From positions 1,950 through 65,949 of the forward strand of contig VXCM01002180.1 of NCBI GenBank assembly GCA_014773175.1: a stretch of 64,000 bases of DNA, written 5' to 3'. Source of the DNA: Lucifuga dentata. Taxonomy: Eukaryota; Chordata; Actinopteri; Ophidiiformes; Bythitidae. Positions 48,669 to 57,023 of this stretch are shown here, piece after piece. Positions within the stretch are counted from its first letter, which is position 1. Each line of letters begins with the position of its first letter. Both the position numbers and the translations under genes were made by a program. The notes beneath the pieces are model-generated. The model was given only the letters and a program-made list of their open reading frames with translations, did not search any database and had not been told where the DNA came from.

Positions 48669-49769
48669 NCTCTCTCTCTCTCTCTCTTTTCATCTTTCGT
48701 CCTCAGCTGTAGAAGCTACCTCTCCTACAGAAAACACTAAAATCCAGCCAGTGTCAGAGCCAGGCTCCACCCCCACAGGTTCCCCCACTGTCCCTCCATC
48801 TAACTCCACCTTCTCTGAGGGTTCTGACTCCATCCCCTCTGATGTTTCTGCTCCAGCCCCCTCTAAGGTCAATGAGGCTGCTATGACAAACAAGGAGACG
48901 CCTGCTGCTCCTACACAAGGTAAAAAAAAAAAGGGAGGGACTACAGTACTACAGTAGTCATGCCTTTCCTTCATATCTTTATTGATGACAAAATAAGAAA
49001 TAGAAATGGTAAAAATCGCAGATTAATGACAGGAGCACAATGGAGTCCAGTGGCATGGAGGCATAAGCAGTAATCAGGCGTTGGCTACACGAGGACAAAT
49101 CATAATCCTTTAAGCTTGGTTTGTGCTTAATGCAGACGTGGATGCAACAGTGGGCATGCAGAAAATGTGACATAATTGTGGCCAAAACATTTGTGTGATG
49201 ATAAATGTGCCTTCATTGGACAGGCAAAGAGGTGCAGAGGGAGAGAGAGAGGGACTTTTTTTTTTTTTTTTTTTTNTTTTTTTTTTTTTTTTTTTGTGGG
49301 TGAACTGGAAACTACTATTATTTCTTCTGGGTTTGTTTTCCTATTTGGGGGCGATAAAGAGCAGCTTGTCCTACAGCACCACCGAAAGTCCTGGAGTTGA
49401 ATTGCGTGGTCATCATGAATGCACAAGAACCATAAATGTCGAGACACATCCACATTGCATAAACCAGACCTTAGAGACCAATCGCACAATCACCAACAAG
49501 TTCACAGGTATTGCAGGTTTTTCCTTTCTCCCTGTCTAACTCCAGACAAACCAGAGACTCCTGCCGTCCTGGAAGCTGATCAGAGCGCCTCTGAACCAGC
49601 AAGAGAAAATGGTGACTTAACAGAGTCTGCTGGCATAGCTGAAACTCCACCGGAGGGAACAGCAGCGTCCTCAGAGCAACCGTCCTCAGAGCAACCGACC
49701 TCAGGTGCGATCCACATCAGTGACTTTGAGACGGTAGTTTACCGTAAGAAGTCCATCATACACCTTTAA
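36201..49769 (+). CDS. ccdc9: coiled-coil domain-containing protein 9
   Basis: RNA-associated protein linked in the literature to the exon junction complex. Fourteen coding exons (36201-36203, 36533-36637, 36807-36962, 39058-39396, 39611-39694, 39856-40020, 40107-40288, 42284-42345, 44362-44406, 46167-46287, 47311-47446, 47536-48040, 48707-48919, 49546-49769) join without a phase conflict into 779 residues. Human CCDC9 is 531. Layout: N-terminal coiled coil (KTKEEKDAELDRRIEALRKK, about residues 7-45); an RGG/Gly-rich stretch (about 125-195); the conserved EWEEKRRQNIEKMNEEMEKI block (202 on); RNFLDDPRR; MTVSMTGRERAEYLRWKKER; TGQWRREWDAQK; RPPKAPTFGDFLSQ; a Lys/Glu-rich acidic segment; GHQPVSDWGEE near residue 575. 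A long Ser/Pro/Glu tail follows. These blocks match human CCDC9 better than CCDC9B by recollection, and inafm1 downstream agrees. The true 3' end is the least certain part. Confidence 0.92.
36533..36637 (+). CDS. ccdc9: ccdc9 exon 3, coiled coil
   Basis: 35 codons, phase 0 to 0: SSAVDLKTKEEKDAELDRRI and on to LMKRYQ. This is the charged N-terminal coiled coil diagnostic of CCDC9. Confidence 0.95.
36807..36962 (+). CDS. ccdc9: ccdc9 exon 4
   Basis: 52 codons, phase 0 to 0. Continues the coiled coil (EIEADKKKAEQEGIAVTTPR) into FTVTVDLSKPAG; donor GGG|GTAAGA. Confidence 0.95.
36963..39057 (+). other. ccdc9: ccdc9 intron 4
   Basis: 2.1-kb intron with no second gene. It carries an artefactual 67-bp direct duplication around the N at 37308. 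Confidence 0.8.
39058..39396 (+). CDS. ccdc9: ccdc9 exon 5, RGG/Gly-rich
   Basis: 113 codons, phase 0 to 0. It encodes EKRVVNDWKPGTPRGRK, an Arg/Gly-rich stretch (GRVGRGGQRGGGGGR), then GRRGGRRGRGGAGGAGGAGG built on a GGA/GCA triplet repeat (about 39286-39364). RGG tracts bind RNA and are arginine-methylation substrates. The acidic +2 frame and the Leu/Pro-rich antisense frames are shadows of the purine-rich repeat. Confidence 0.93.
39611..39694 (+). CDS. ccdc9: ccdc9 exon 6, most conserved block
   Basis: 28 codons: EWEEKRRQNIEKMNEEMEKI, then AEYERGQR. Donor CGG|GTACGA. Confidence 0.95.
39856..40020 (+). CDS. ccdc9: ccdc9 exon 7
   Basis: 55 codons, phase 0 to 0, with RNFLDDPRRSGP and RRHVRNWGGLDF, both conserved in CCDC9 proteins. 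Donor ACC|GTGAGT. Confidence 0.95.
40107..40288 (+). CDS. ccdc9: ccdc9 exon 8
   Basis: 182 nt ending in phase 2 (AT|G): DMTVSMTGRERAEYLRWKKE, then ATGQWRREWDAQKTENM. Donor ACAT|GTGAGG. Confidence 0.95.
40575..41520. mobile_element. second MITE family copy interrupted by TTAA MITE copy 5
   Basis: The left part 40575-40800 and right part about 41447-41520 resemble 50545-50945 (shared GATTAAGGCAGTAATGTA-type and AATCACATAATC words). The TTAA-family element at 40801-41441 sits between them. Confidence 0.5.
40801..41441. mobile_element. TTAA-family MITE, copy 5
   Basis: Starts near CCATTTTGCATGTTTGAGCC and ends GGTGGTATGGTCC before TTAA. Left terminal bases are lost. It includes an artefactual 63-bp duplication around the N at 41377. 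Lies in ccdc9 intron 8. Confidence 0.7.
41524..41689. mobile_element. TTAA-family MITE, copy 6, short
   Basis: About 166 bp: GACCATAACGGGGATTTTGC at the left, GGGCTCAAACATGTAAAATC and CTCCT then TTAA at the right. The internal region is almost entirely deleted. Confidence 0.6.
42284..42345 (+). CDS. ccdc9: ccdc9 exon 9 with GC donor
   Basis: 62 nt, phase 2 to 1: FKEDAHVSSEGTTSEQGGRR. The exon ends AGAG|GCAAGT, a perfect GC-AG-type donor in place of GT. Confidence 0.85.
42346..44361 (+). other. ccdc9: ccdc9 intron 9 (GC-AG)
   Basis: 2.0-kb intron. The 169-codon open frame at 42522-43031 has no domain and is treated as chance. A (TG)n run (44302-44350) lies directly before the acceptor CTCTCTGCAG. 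Confidence 0.75.
44362..44406 (+). CDS. ccdc9: ccdc9 45-nt in-frame exon 10
   Basis: 45 nt, phase 1 to 1, adding ARGRISRREPRGRAS. It is flanked by CTCTCTGCAG and a weak donor CAG|GTTAGA. Because exon 9 also ends in phase 1, skipping it leaves the frame open, so it may be an alternatively used cassette. Confidence 0.7.
46167..46287 (+). CDS. ccdc9: ccdc9 exon 11
   Basis: 121 nt, phase 1 to 2: DDNKRPPKAPTFGDFLSQG, then Arg/Gly-rich. PP.PPTFGEFLSQ is conserved in human CCDC9. Confidence 0.93.
47311..47446 (+). CDS. ccdc9: ccdc9 exon 12
   Basis: 136 nt, phase 2 to 0: SMHDNRWEGEKEDEE, then a Lys/Glu-rich helix ending TPAPQ. The DNRWE word matches human DDRWE. Confidence 0.92.
47536..48040 (+). 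CDS. ccdc9: ccdc9 exon 13, acidic and SDWGEE segment
   Basis: 505 nt, phase 0 to 1. It begins VEEKNVDGEEDEDEWED (acidic) and runs through many Ser-Pro sites to GHQPVSDWGEEMEMLSPR. Human CCDC9 ends shortly after that motif; here the frame continues to EPEKDADR with donor GAG|GTGAGG. Confidence 0.93.
48041..48706 (+). other. ccdc9: ccdc9 intron 13
   Basis: Contains (CT)n at 48367-48397 and at 48629-48687 with an N at 48669. The second tract forms the acceptor's polypyrimidine tract. Confidence 0.8.
48707..48919 (+). CDS. ccdc9: ccdc9 exon 14, Ser/Pro/Thr-rich tail
   Basis: 213 nt, phase 1 to 1, low-complexity Ser/Pro/Thr (AVEATSPTENTKIQPVSEPG onward). Acceptor CGTCCTCAG, donor CAAG|GTAAAA. 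Phase agreement on both sides supports it, but there is no conserved domain. Confidence 0.7.
48920..49545 (+). other. ccdc9: ccdc9 intron 14
   Basis: Contains a T-rich homopolymer region (49258-49295) with an N at 49276. No exon seen. Confidence 0.7.
49546..49769 (+). CDS. ccdc9: ccdc9 probable terminal exon
   Basis: The acceptor CTAACTCCAG is followed, in the right phase, by DKPETPAVLEADQSASEPAR and on to HISDFETVVYRKKSIIHL, then TAA. An internal duplication SSEQP-SSEQP-TS is visible. Alternative donors inside it (ACG|GTAGTT at 49733; TCAG|GTGCGA) could lead to a further exon, for example 55172-55219. AATAAA at 49910 favours ending here. Confidence 0.6.
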
Positions 49770-49909
49770 CTGACCCCTCACCCTTCTTACTTTTTGGTTT
49801 GATGTCTTTGTTTTCCTCATTGTGGCTTACTCACTTGGCTTTGCTTCTTTGTGTGTTTGCACGTGTCCATATGAATAATTTTTGGAGTTGTTTGGAATAC
49901 AAATCCAAA

Positions 49910-49915
49910 AATAAA
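49910..49915 (+). terminator. ccdc9: ccdc9 poly(A) signal AATAAA
   Basis: First AATAAA after the ccdc9 stop, 140 bp downstream. Confidence 0.5.
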
Positions 49916-50544
49916 TACTCATATCTTGCCTGGCTTTTGGATTCAACACAATCTTGTCATGACACCACTACCCCCTCACACCTATTGGGTCCTTACTTCC
50001 ACTGTGAACCTCCTCCTGGCTGTCCTCCTCCTTCTCCTCCTCTGATGAACTGGAAGTATTAGCTCCACCTCCTGCAACGGTTTCTGTTTTATATGCTTCC
50101 TGTGTGGTGACCTTTGCTCTCTGTCCCTGCCTCCTCCACAACAACTATTTTCATCTCCTGCACATTGTGAACTGTTTCATGATGTAAATGCTTTCAGTGC
50201 ATCCTGGCATGCTGCCTGCATGACCAAACCTCACTGCACTGGCCTCTTTTTCTCTCTCATTCATTTTTCTGGTGCAGTTTGTTTATCAAATGGTGAAAGT
50301 GTGTAAGTTGAGGGGAGAGAAAAGGAGGTTTGAAAGAAAAAAACACTACCTTTTGTTCTGCTTAAATCCTTTTTCTGTGTGTTCATGGCATGCTTAGAAG
50401 GAATTGTGCAAGTCTGGGAAACTAATCTTTATGACATCACAAGGATTACTTCCTGTTGATGTTGGAGACAACAAAATTCACTAAAAGGTGGGCATTTACA
50501 ACACGTGTCCATCTAGCTAATCTAACTCTACACTAGTAGCTAGT

Positions 50545-50945
50545 TGATATGTTTACATGGACGCTTTACTCCAATTATTTACTTGAACTCCAATTAAGGC
50601 AATAATGTATGTAAGATGTATACACAGGCAGAATTACCGGGAAATTGACTCTCCGTTTCGCCAAATATACATGGTACATTTTGTAATCGGAGTATGAGAA
50701 GAGTCTGCTTGGTGAGGAAATGCACGTTTTACTCTAGTAAATTGCTTTATAATCATAATAATATAATAATATAATATAATCACATAATCTAGATCTATTA
50801 CTTGGAGTAAGTTTACTCCAAATTTACACCGTCTTCAATCTAATTAGATTGAAGTCAGCATAAATGAAACATGAAAGAAATCCATTTATTGTCTTAATCT
50901 CAGTATAAAAGGTTTAACGTGCATTTACGTTATTTAATGTGCATG
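50545..50945. mobile_element. second MITE family, longest copy
   Basis: Begins near TATGTTTACATGGACGC and ends near AACGTGCATTTACG, i.e. inverted related ends. Internal words (CTCCAATTAAGGCAATAATG, GAGGAAATGCACG, AATCACATAATCTAG) are shared with 40575-41520. Confidence 0.5.
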
Positions 50946-51712
50946 ACATTTAGCTGATTTTAGTATGATATGGAAAAGTGTGTACTACATTTTAGTTTAA
51001 AGAAGCTGATGCTGAGATTTCCAGTGAACTTAACTTGCCATGAACATAACCTTTTATCTGCTTCCTGCTCAAATTCTGATTGGCTGATTCACAACCTTCC
51101 AGTCAGAACTTGACTCTCGGCTGTTTTCTGTGCACAACTTCAGAAGTGTTTGTTTCTGCTGTTTGTGTTTGAATGTGAGTCGTCATTTCTCCCCTGGTTG
51201 AATATTTACTGGATTTTTGTGGTGCTTTTTTCACTCAATGCTAAACCGTAAACTGTATTATTATTGAAGTTGATACATTGGGTAACTTCAGACACAATAA
51301 AACACAACCTTCACATAATATAACATAATAAAACCACTTTTTAGATGCTTAAATCCAAAGCATTATTCAGTGTAAACTTCTAGAACCAGCACAAGGAATG
51401 GAACTACCACCCCTGGTTAGTATCAGCCCTTTGTTCTTCCCATTGAGCTACATACCCACGTGACCTGTCCGTGTTTTTAGCACAGAGTGGTTTAGGAGCA
51501 CGCTAAGTGAATAGACCGCAGACACCAGAGAAAGCTGAGTCATTAGTGGCTCTTTTTACAACCATTTAGCTTGTGGCTTTGATGTGAATCATCTCAGCTA
51601 ATGGCTAATTTCAACAAACTAATAACTTTAGATAGTTTCAACCTCAATAGTGTTAAAACCTTTTTAAAAAAATAGGATGTATAGGATGTTTTCTTGGCAT
51701 CTACATGGTCAA

Positions 51713-51850
51713 GTCCAGTTTATTTGTATCGCCCAATATCACATGGAATGTCTCAAAGGGCTTTACAGACCCACACATCAATGATTCCTACCCAGCCCAA
51801 GCTCTCTATGAAAACAAAAAAAAAAAAAAAAAANAAAAAAAAAAAAAAAA
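51713..51850. mobile_element. SINE/LINE-tail-like repeat with A-run
   Basis: GTTTATTTGTATCGCCCAAT and CAAAGGGCTTTACAGACCC are words of a very common fish interspersed repeat (ATAGCCCAATATCAC..GGGCTTTACA). A long A-tract with an N at 51834 follows. Confidence 0.5.
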
Positions 51851-52770
51851 ACTCCCTTTAAAAACCTTTATCATATAAGGAAAAAAATGGAAGAAATCAC
51901 CAGAGAGGCAATTTAAAGAGAGATTCCCTCTCCTCAATAAAATATTCAGCTGGGTATGTAATAGGAGCTGTAGATGGGGTAGCAGGCAAACTACAAATAA
52001 CAAATGAAACATTACAGTAGGATATAAAGACAGTAATTAAGCCATGATCCAGTACGATGACACAAACTTCCCACAGCCCAAACAGGCAGTTAACCGCTGT
52101 TTTTAAGTACTCATATATATAAAAACTTAAAACCGCGAGCTCCAAAGACTTTTGGAGAAGATGAACAACAGGAAAGTGGGCTGACGAGGAGGTGCGAGAG
52201 CTTCTATCTATATATGCAGACGAGGAGAACCAGAGAGACTTGGAGTCGTCCACATGAAGCGCAAAATTGCATTTCAAAAAAATCTTGCTGCGTTTATCGG
52301 AACTTAGAATTACTCATAGCTCAGAGCAGTGCAGAGAAAAAAGTGTTTGAAATGAAAGAAGACAACTGTTTGTAAAAGTCTTCCTCTGTCCTCTTATTTT
52401 GGTGAGAAATCCACACTAATTGCTTTTTCATGTGTTCTGATGACTCATTTTGATAAACAGCAGATGTAAGATGAGATCATATGAACTGTGTGTGTGAGAG
52501 AGATTGTGTATCTGTGTTATGATGCATGTTGGTGTCAGGGTGGAGACCAGGAAACCAGGGAAATTAGAGGTACAATTAAGTTTTTAAAAGGCTTAGAGAG
52601 GAAATGAGCTGCAGCCTGTTGGACAGATGATGGCAGATAGAACGGAGACTGTTTGAAGTGCTGAAGTCTGATTAAATTAGATCAACAGAGATGTGTCAGG
52701 CTCCACAGTGGAGCATCTGAAATGAATGACATGAATCAGCCAGTAAAAACACTTTGACAGGCATCCTAGC

Positions 52771-54099
52771 TATGGAAAGCCGAACGCGCCAAAATTAAAT
52801 ATATAAAAACGATATTATGAAATAAATAACTCTATGCAAAAGTCATTATTATCATGAAATCTTATTTCATAATACTTGTATTTCATAATGCCCCGTTTTT
52901 AAATCTCTTTTTTTAATTCATAACACCATTTTTATTTCATAATAACACTTTTATTTCATAATGCCCTGTTTTTCAAAAGTCTCTCTTTTATTTCAGAGCA
53001 CCCTTTTTCATAATGTCTTATTTCATTACGNGTTTTTCAAAAGTCTCTCTTTTATTTCAGAGCACCCTTTTTCATAATGTCTTATTTCATTACGAGATTT
53101 CATCACGAGATTTGAGATCCAGTGGGCGTGGCCTTACGCTGCTCTGTGGATCGGGGTTTCACACGAGTCAGCGTTCAAGTCAAAAGTTCTACTACAACGA
53201 TTAAACTGTCACTAAATTAAGTTTTGAGGTTTTTTTCATGAGAGAAAGTAGCTGCTTGGAATTCAGATATATGGTCAACTGATAATTAAAATAAAGCTGA
53301 ATTTAAAAATTGGTTTTGATGTTCGGAGACAGGAAGCTCCGCTAGAGCTCCCAGCAGGCTGCAGCCAGCATGCTACTCAGCATTTAACTGTAATTAACAC
53401 ATTAGCCAAGCAAATAATATTTTAAGATAGAAAATTTCTTTGTTTCAAATGTAAATGAACAAATATTCGAATTTAACACCTGATTTGTGTGTTAGAGAGA
53501 GCAAACCAATTTTTAATTTAGCATTATTTCAGTCAGTCGACCATATATTTGAATTCTAAGCAGCTAATTTCTCGTATGAAAAAAACCCTCAAAACTAAAT
53601 TTGGTGACAGTTTAATTGTTGTAGTTGAACGTTTTGACATGAATTTGTTTGCCTTCGCTGACTACTGTCTGGAACCCGGAACCACAGAGCAGCGTAAGGC
53701 CACGCCCACTGGATCTCAAATCTCGCCTGAACTCTCGTAGTGAAATAAGACATTTTTAAAAAAGGGTGCTCTGAAATAAGAGACTTTTGAAAAACGGGGC
53801 GTTATGAAATAAAAGTGTTATTATGAAATAACAGTGTTATTATGAAATAAAAACGGTGTTGTGAAATAAAAAGAAGCCTTAAAAATGGGACATTATGAAA
53901 TAAAAATGTTATTATGAGATAAAAGTGTTATTATGAAATAAAAACGGTGTTATGTATTCAAAAGATATTTAAAAACGGCATTATGAAATAAAAGTGTTGT
54001 TATGAAATAAGATTTCATGATAATAATGACTTTTGCATAGTTATTTATTTCATAATATTGTTTTTATATACTTAATTTTGGCGCGTTTGGCTTTTCGTA
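52771..54099. mobile_element. foldback element with about 0.5-kb inverted arms
   Basis: The left end TGGAAAGCCGAACGCGCC and right end GGCGCGTTTGGCTTTTCG are inverted, each adjoined by TA (52771-52772, 54098-54099), suggesting a TA target duplication. The arms run inward to about 53315 and 53490, with a loop of about 170 bp. Both arms carry many tandem ATTATGAAATAA-type units and the inverted GTGGGCGTGGCCTTACGCTG segment. No transposase. The N at 53031 adds a 63-bp artefactual duplication in the left arm. Confidence 0.8.
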
Positions 54100-54209
54100 C
54101 GTAACGTGCTGCGCAGACTCTTGCAAATTTAGAGACCCTGCTTGTAGTGTTAAATAAGAGAACATCGTGGAAATCATCCTTCCCATGAACTAAAAATTCA
54201 TTAACATCA

Positions 54210-54316
54210 CACACACAATATCACACACAATATTGTCAATATCATGCAATAAATTTTTAACATATAAAAAATTTTAGCAGTATTATCGTGAACAGTATCA
54301 TGTGGCACAACCCTAG
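54210..54316. mobile_element. truncated repeat ending GGCACAACCCTAG
   Basis: Related to 1118-1258: AATATTGTCAATATCATG, then ATCATGTGGCACAACCCTAG. Confidence 0.4.
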
Positions 54317-54894
54317 CTCATTGTTTTCAGTTTTGGCCTTTTTCCACCAACAAATACCTGCATTTTTTTTTTTCCCCCCCCCCAAAGGAACCAATCAGTT
54401 TAAACACATTTTCATCTTGTGTTTATTCCGTGCACCCCTGACTTGACTCAACAGCTAATACAGTTCATATACAGTTTTAATAATTAACTAATTGCTGTCA
54501 TTTGTTGAGTTCCAGTTTGTCGAATGTGAAGATTTTCTGCTTTTTTTTTTCTAGTTCCTGTCTTATGAAATTTAATTTAGCTGTTGGTCCAACAAGTAAT
54601 TCTTGCACATCTCATTGGGTTCTGGGAACTTGTGCTGGGAATTTGTTCACTTGTAGTCAACATTTTAAAGACCAAAGGAATAGTTAACTAATCAAGAAAG
54701 TAGTTTTTGTAGTAATAATTGAATAATTTTAATAATAATAATCATTATTTTTTAAGCAGTTATGAAATTACATCAAGTAGGTGAACGTTTTCTGATGCGT
54801 TACTCCTGTTCATTTTCACAGTAAGCAAATTACATCTTTGAGCAGTTAACACCTTTCATGGAAGTGTACTGCAAATATGGACATACTTGCAGTG

Positions 54895-54925
<31 letters not shown>

Positions 54926-55767
54926 AAAGTATGTGTAGCTGAATGGGCATATTATTGGTGTAATGCTGTTGGAGTCAGGAAGAATTTCCCCCTGGGGCTG
55001 CTCGCTCTAGAAATTAATGGACACCATTTACTGTGACGTCCTTTGGATAAAAGCATAAAGTAAATTGACACACACACAAATACACACATCCTTGACCAGC
55101 GTGTCTCCCCCGCACGCACACACGCACGCACTCACACCCACACCACTTCCTTCCTGTGTTTGCATCAACAGGCTGAAGCTGCTGGGAAGATAGAGCCTCG
55201 AAGGAGGAAGGAGGGATGAGCGCAGGGGGAGGAGACAGATGAAGAGCAGCACTCTATTCATCACTGGAGTGACCGTCATACATCTAAAAAAAAAAACTGA
55301 CCTAAATCTTCATGGGGAGGAGCAGNTCACTGGAGTGACCGTCATACATCTAAAAAAAAAAACTGACCTAAATCTTCATGGGGAGGAGCAGGGACCGTAT
55401 ATCGCTGTCATGAACTGTCCTCTTCCTGCTTCACTCATCTGTCTCTGGGTCTGATCCCATCATCTCTGGGTCGCCGCCAGGTTTCATTTTTGCATTTGGG
55501 TATCAAAACTAAAATATCCATCAGTTATAACTTTTAAGATGTTTGAATTTTGAAGAATCTGTGGTTTTCTACCACTGAGCCACTGAGCATGCTCTGATTT
55601 TATCCGGAAGCCCTCATGTGAACGTGTGTACAGACGTTACCACGGAAGATGATTTACGATGGTGCATACTCGCATATTCACAACAAAACCCAGCTCCATA
55701 TTAGTCTGAGTACGGTAACTGACTGCTCATCAGTCATCAGGAGGGGACGCAACACTTAATCATATTC

Positions 55768-56118
55768 ATTTTATTGGTTACGGGTAGCATTATTCAGCAT
55801 GTGAAAACAACTGTGGAAAGGCTTTTGTGGCTGTAGAGGGCGCTGTGCAAAGACAAGGAAACTGACCCTCATGACATCACATCGTGTTGTGCTGAAAACT
55901 GTAAAACTGAAGAACTAAAAGCTGCTAAAGCCACTCCTAGAACTTTTTAGTAAATTCAGTGTCCCCAAGTTTTCAAAGGCAGCACCAACAGGAAGTAACC
56001 CTTGTGATGTCATAGAGGTCAGTTTTCCTGACTTTGCACAGAACGCTCTATTTTTAACAAAAGCCTTTACACAGTTTTTTTTCATATGCTGAGTAGTGAT
56101 CACTATGACCAATAAAAT
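55768..56118. mobile_element. palindromic MITE, about 140-bp arms
   Basis: Left ATTTTATTGG, AAAGGCTTTTGT, CTGTGCAAAG and ATGACATCACA are mirrored on the right as TGTGATGTCAT, CTTTGCACAG, ACAAAAGCCTTT and CCAATAAAAT. The arms are about 80-90% alike by eye, with a 70-80 bp loop. No coding capacity. Confidence 0.7.
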
Positions 56119-56740
56119 CGACAGTGCCCCATTAAATTGATTATTAATTATTCCAGTTTAACTGCATCAAGCTGCGGCAAATTGCTCTGCCTTTTGCAGT
56201 AATCAACAGGAAATGCTGTCAATCATTTTTTTTTTTTTTTTAAAGAAATGCAGCTCAGTTCTGTTGTTTGGTTCTGGTTTGTACTGGAAGCTAACATCAC
56301 AAACAGAGCACCACCTGGAGAACTGATTTAATGTTCATAATATTCATCGTTAGCTAATTGTTATTGAGTTGAATCATGCTTTATAAAATCTAATTGAAAG
56401 AGAAAACAAAAAGGCCCTAAATCAAATCGCCAACCACTGAATCGTGAATCAAATCAAAACAATTCACACCTGTAGTTTTTGAAATATTTTGAGCTGCCAT
56501 AATGTCCTGCTTGGTGGCCATATTAGAGGTCCAGAGATCTTTAGCAGCTAATTTTTGTTCTGGTTTAGATTGGGACTTGATCGTTTCTTCATTGCATGTG
56601 ATTCTGTTGGATTGTTAGCTCGCTAACCATAGCACGTTAAGTTATCCAGACAAAAACATCTTATTCATATTGGAATTGGCTAATAACATCAGCTTTGTCA
56701 AATTTGCATGTTAGCTCTTTAGCGTGTTTAGCAAAGTAAA

Positions 56741-56776
56741 CAGCTAACATGCACAGTTAGCTGTGCATGTTAGCTG
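56741..56776. repeat. perfect 16-bp stem hairpin
   Basis: CAGCTAACATGCACAG, loop TTAG, then CTGTGCATGTTAGCTG: all 16 stem positions pair. It abuts and partly overlaps the left target duplication of the hAT MITE that follows. Confidence 0.85.
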
Positions 56777-56777
56777 C

Positions 56778-57015
56778 TAGGGACGGCAATTTTGAGGCTT
56801 TGAACCATCTTGACACATATTGTTTCAAAATGTCTTGAAACCTCTTGCTCAACGTTGGCATCTACTGGCAGCTGTTGTAATTGCAGCAGTGTTGAACGCC
56901 TCCTGTTACAAAACGTGCATAGTTTTCATGCAGATGCAATCAAACCATAAATTATTGATTGAGGACTTGTATTGTATATACTGTTCGAACTTCCGTGTCA
57001 AAATTGCCATCCCTA
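56778..57015. mobile_element. hAT-type MITE, 238 bp
   Basis: 18-bp terminal inverted repeats, left TAGGGACGGCAATTTTGA and right (inverted) TAGGGATGGCAATTTTGA, differ at one base. It is flanked by identical 8-bp duplications TTAGCTGC (56770-56777 and 57016-57023), the hAT signature. The open frame spanning it is not a gene. Confidence 0.88.
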
Positions 57016-57023
57016 TTAGCTGC

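Noticed and set aside
53549..53740. 63-codon open frame in the foldback
   Set aside because: It is simply one arm of the inverted repeat; no transposase motif.
55172..55219. Possible extra ccdc9 terminal exon
   Set aside because: In phase with a donor at 49733, but it lies over 5 kb away past an AATAAA, and the peptide is low-complexity; kept only as an alternative.
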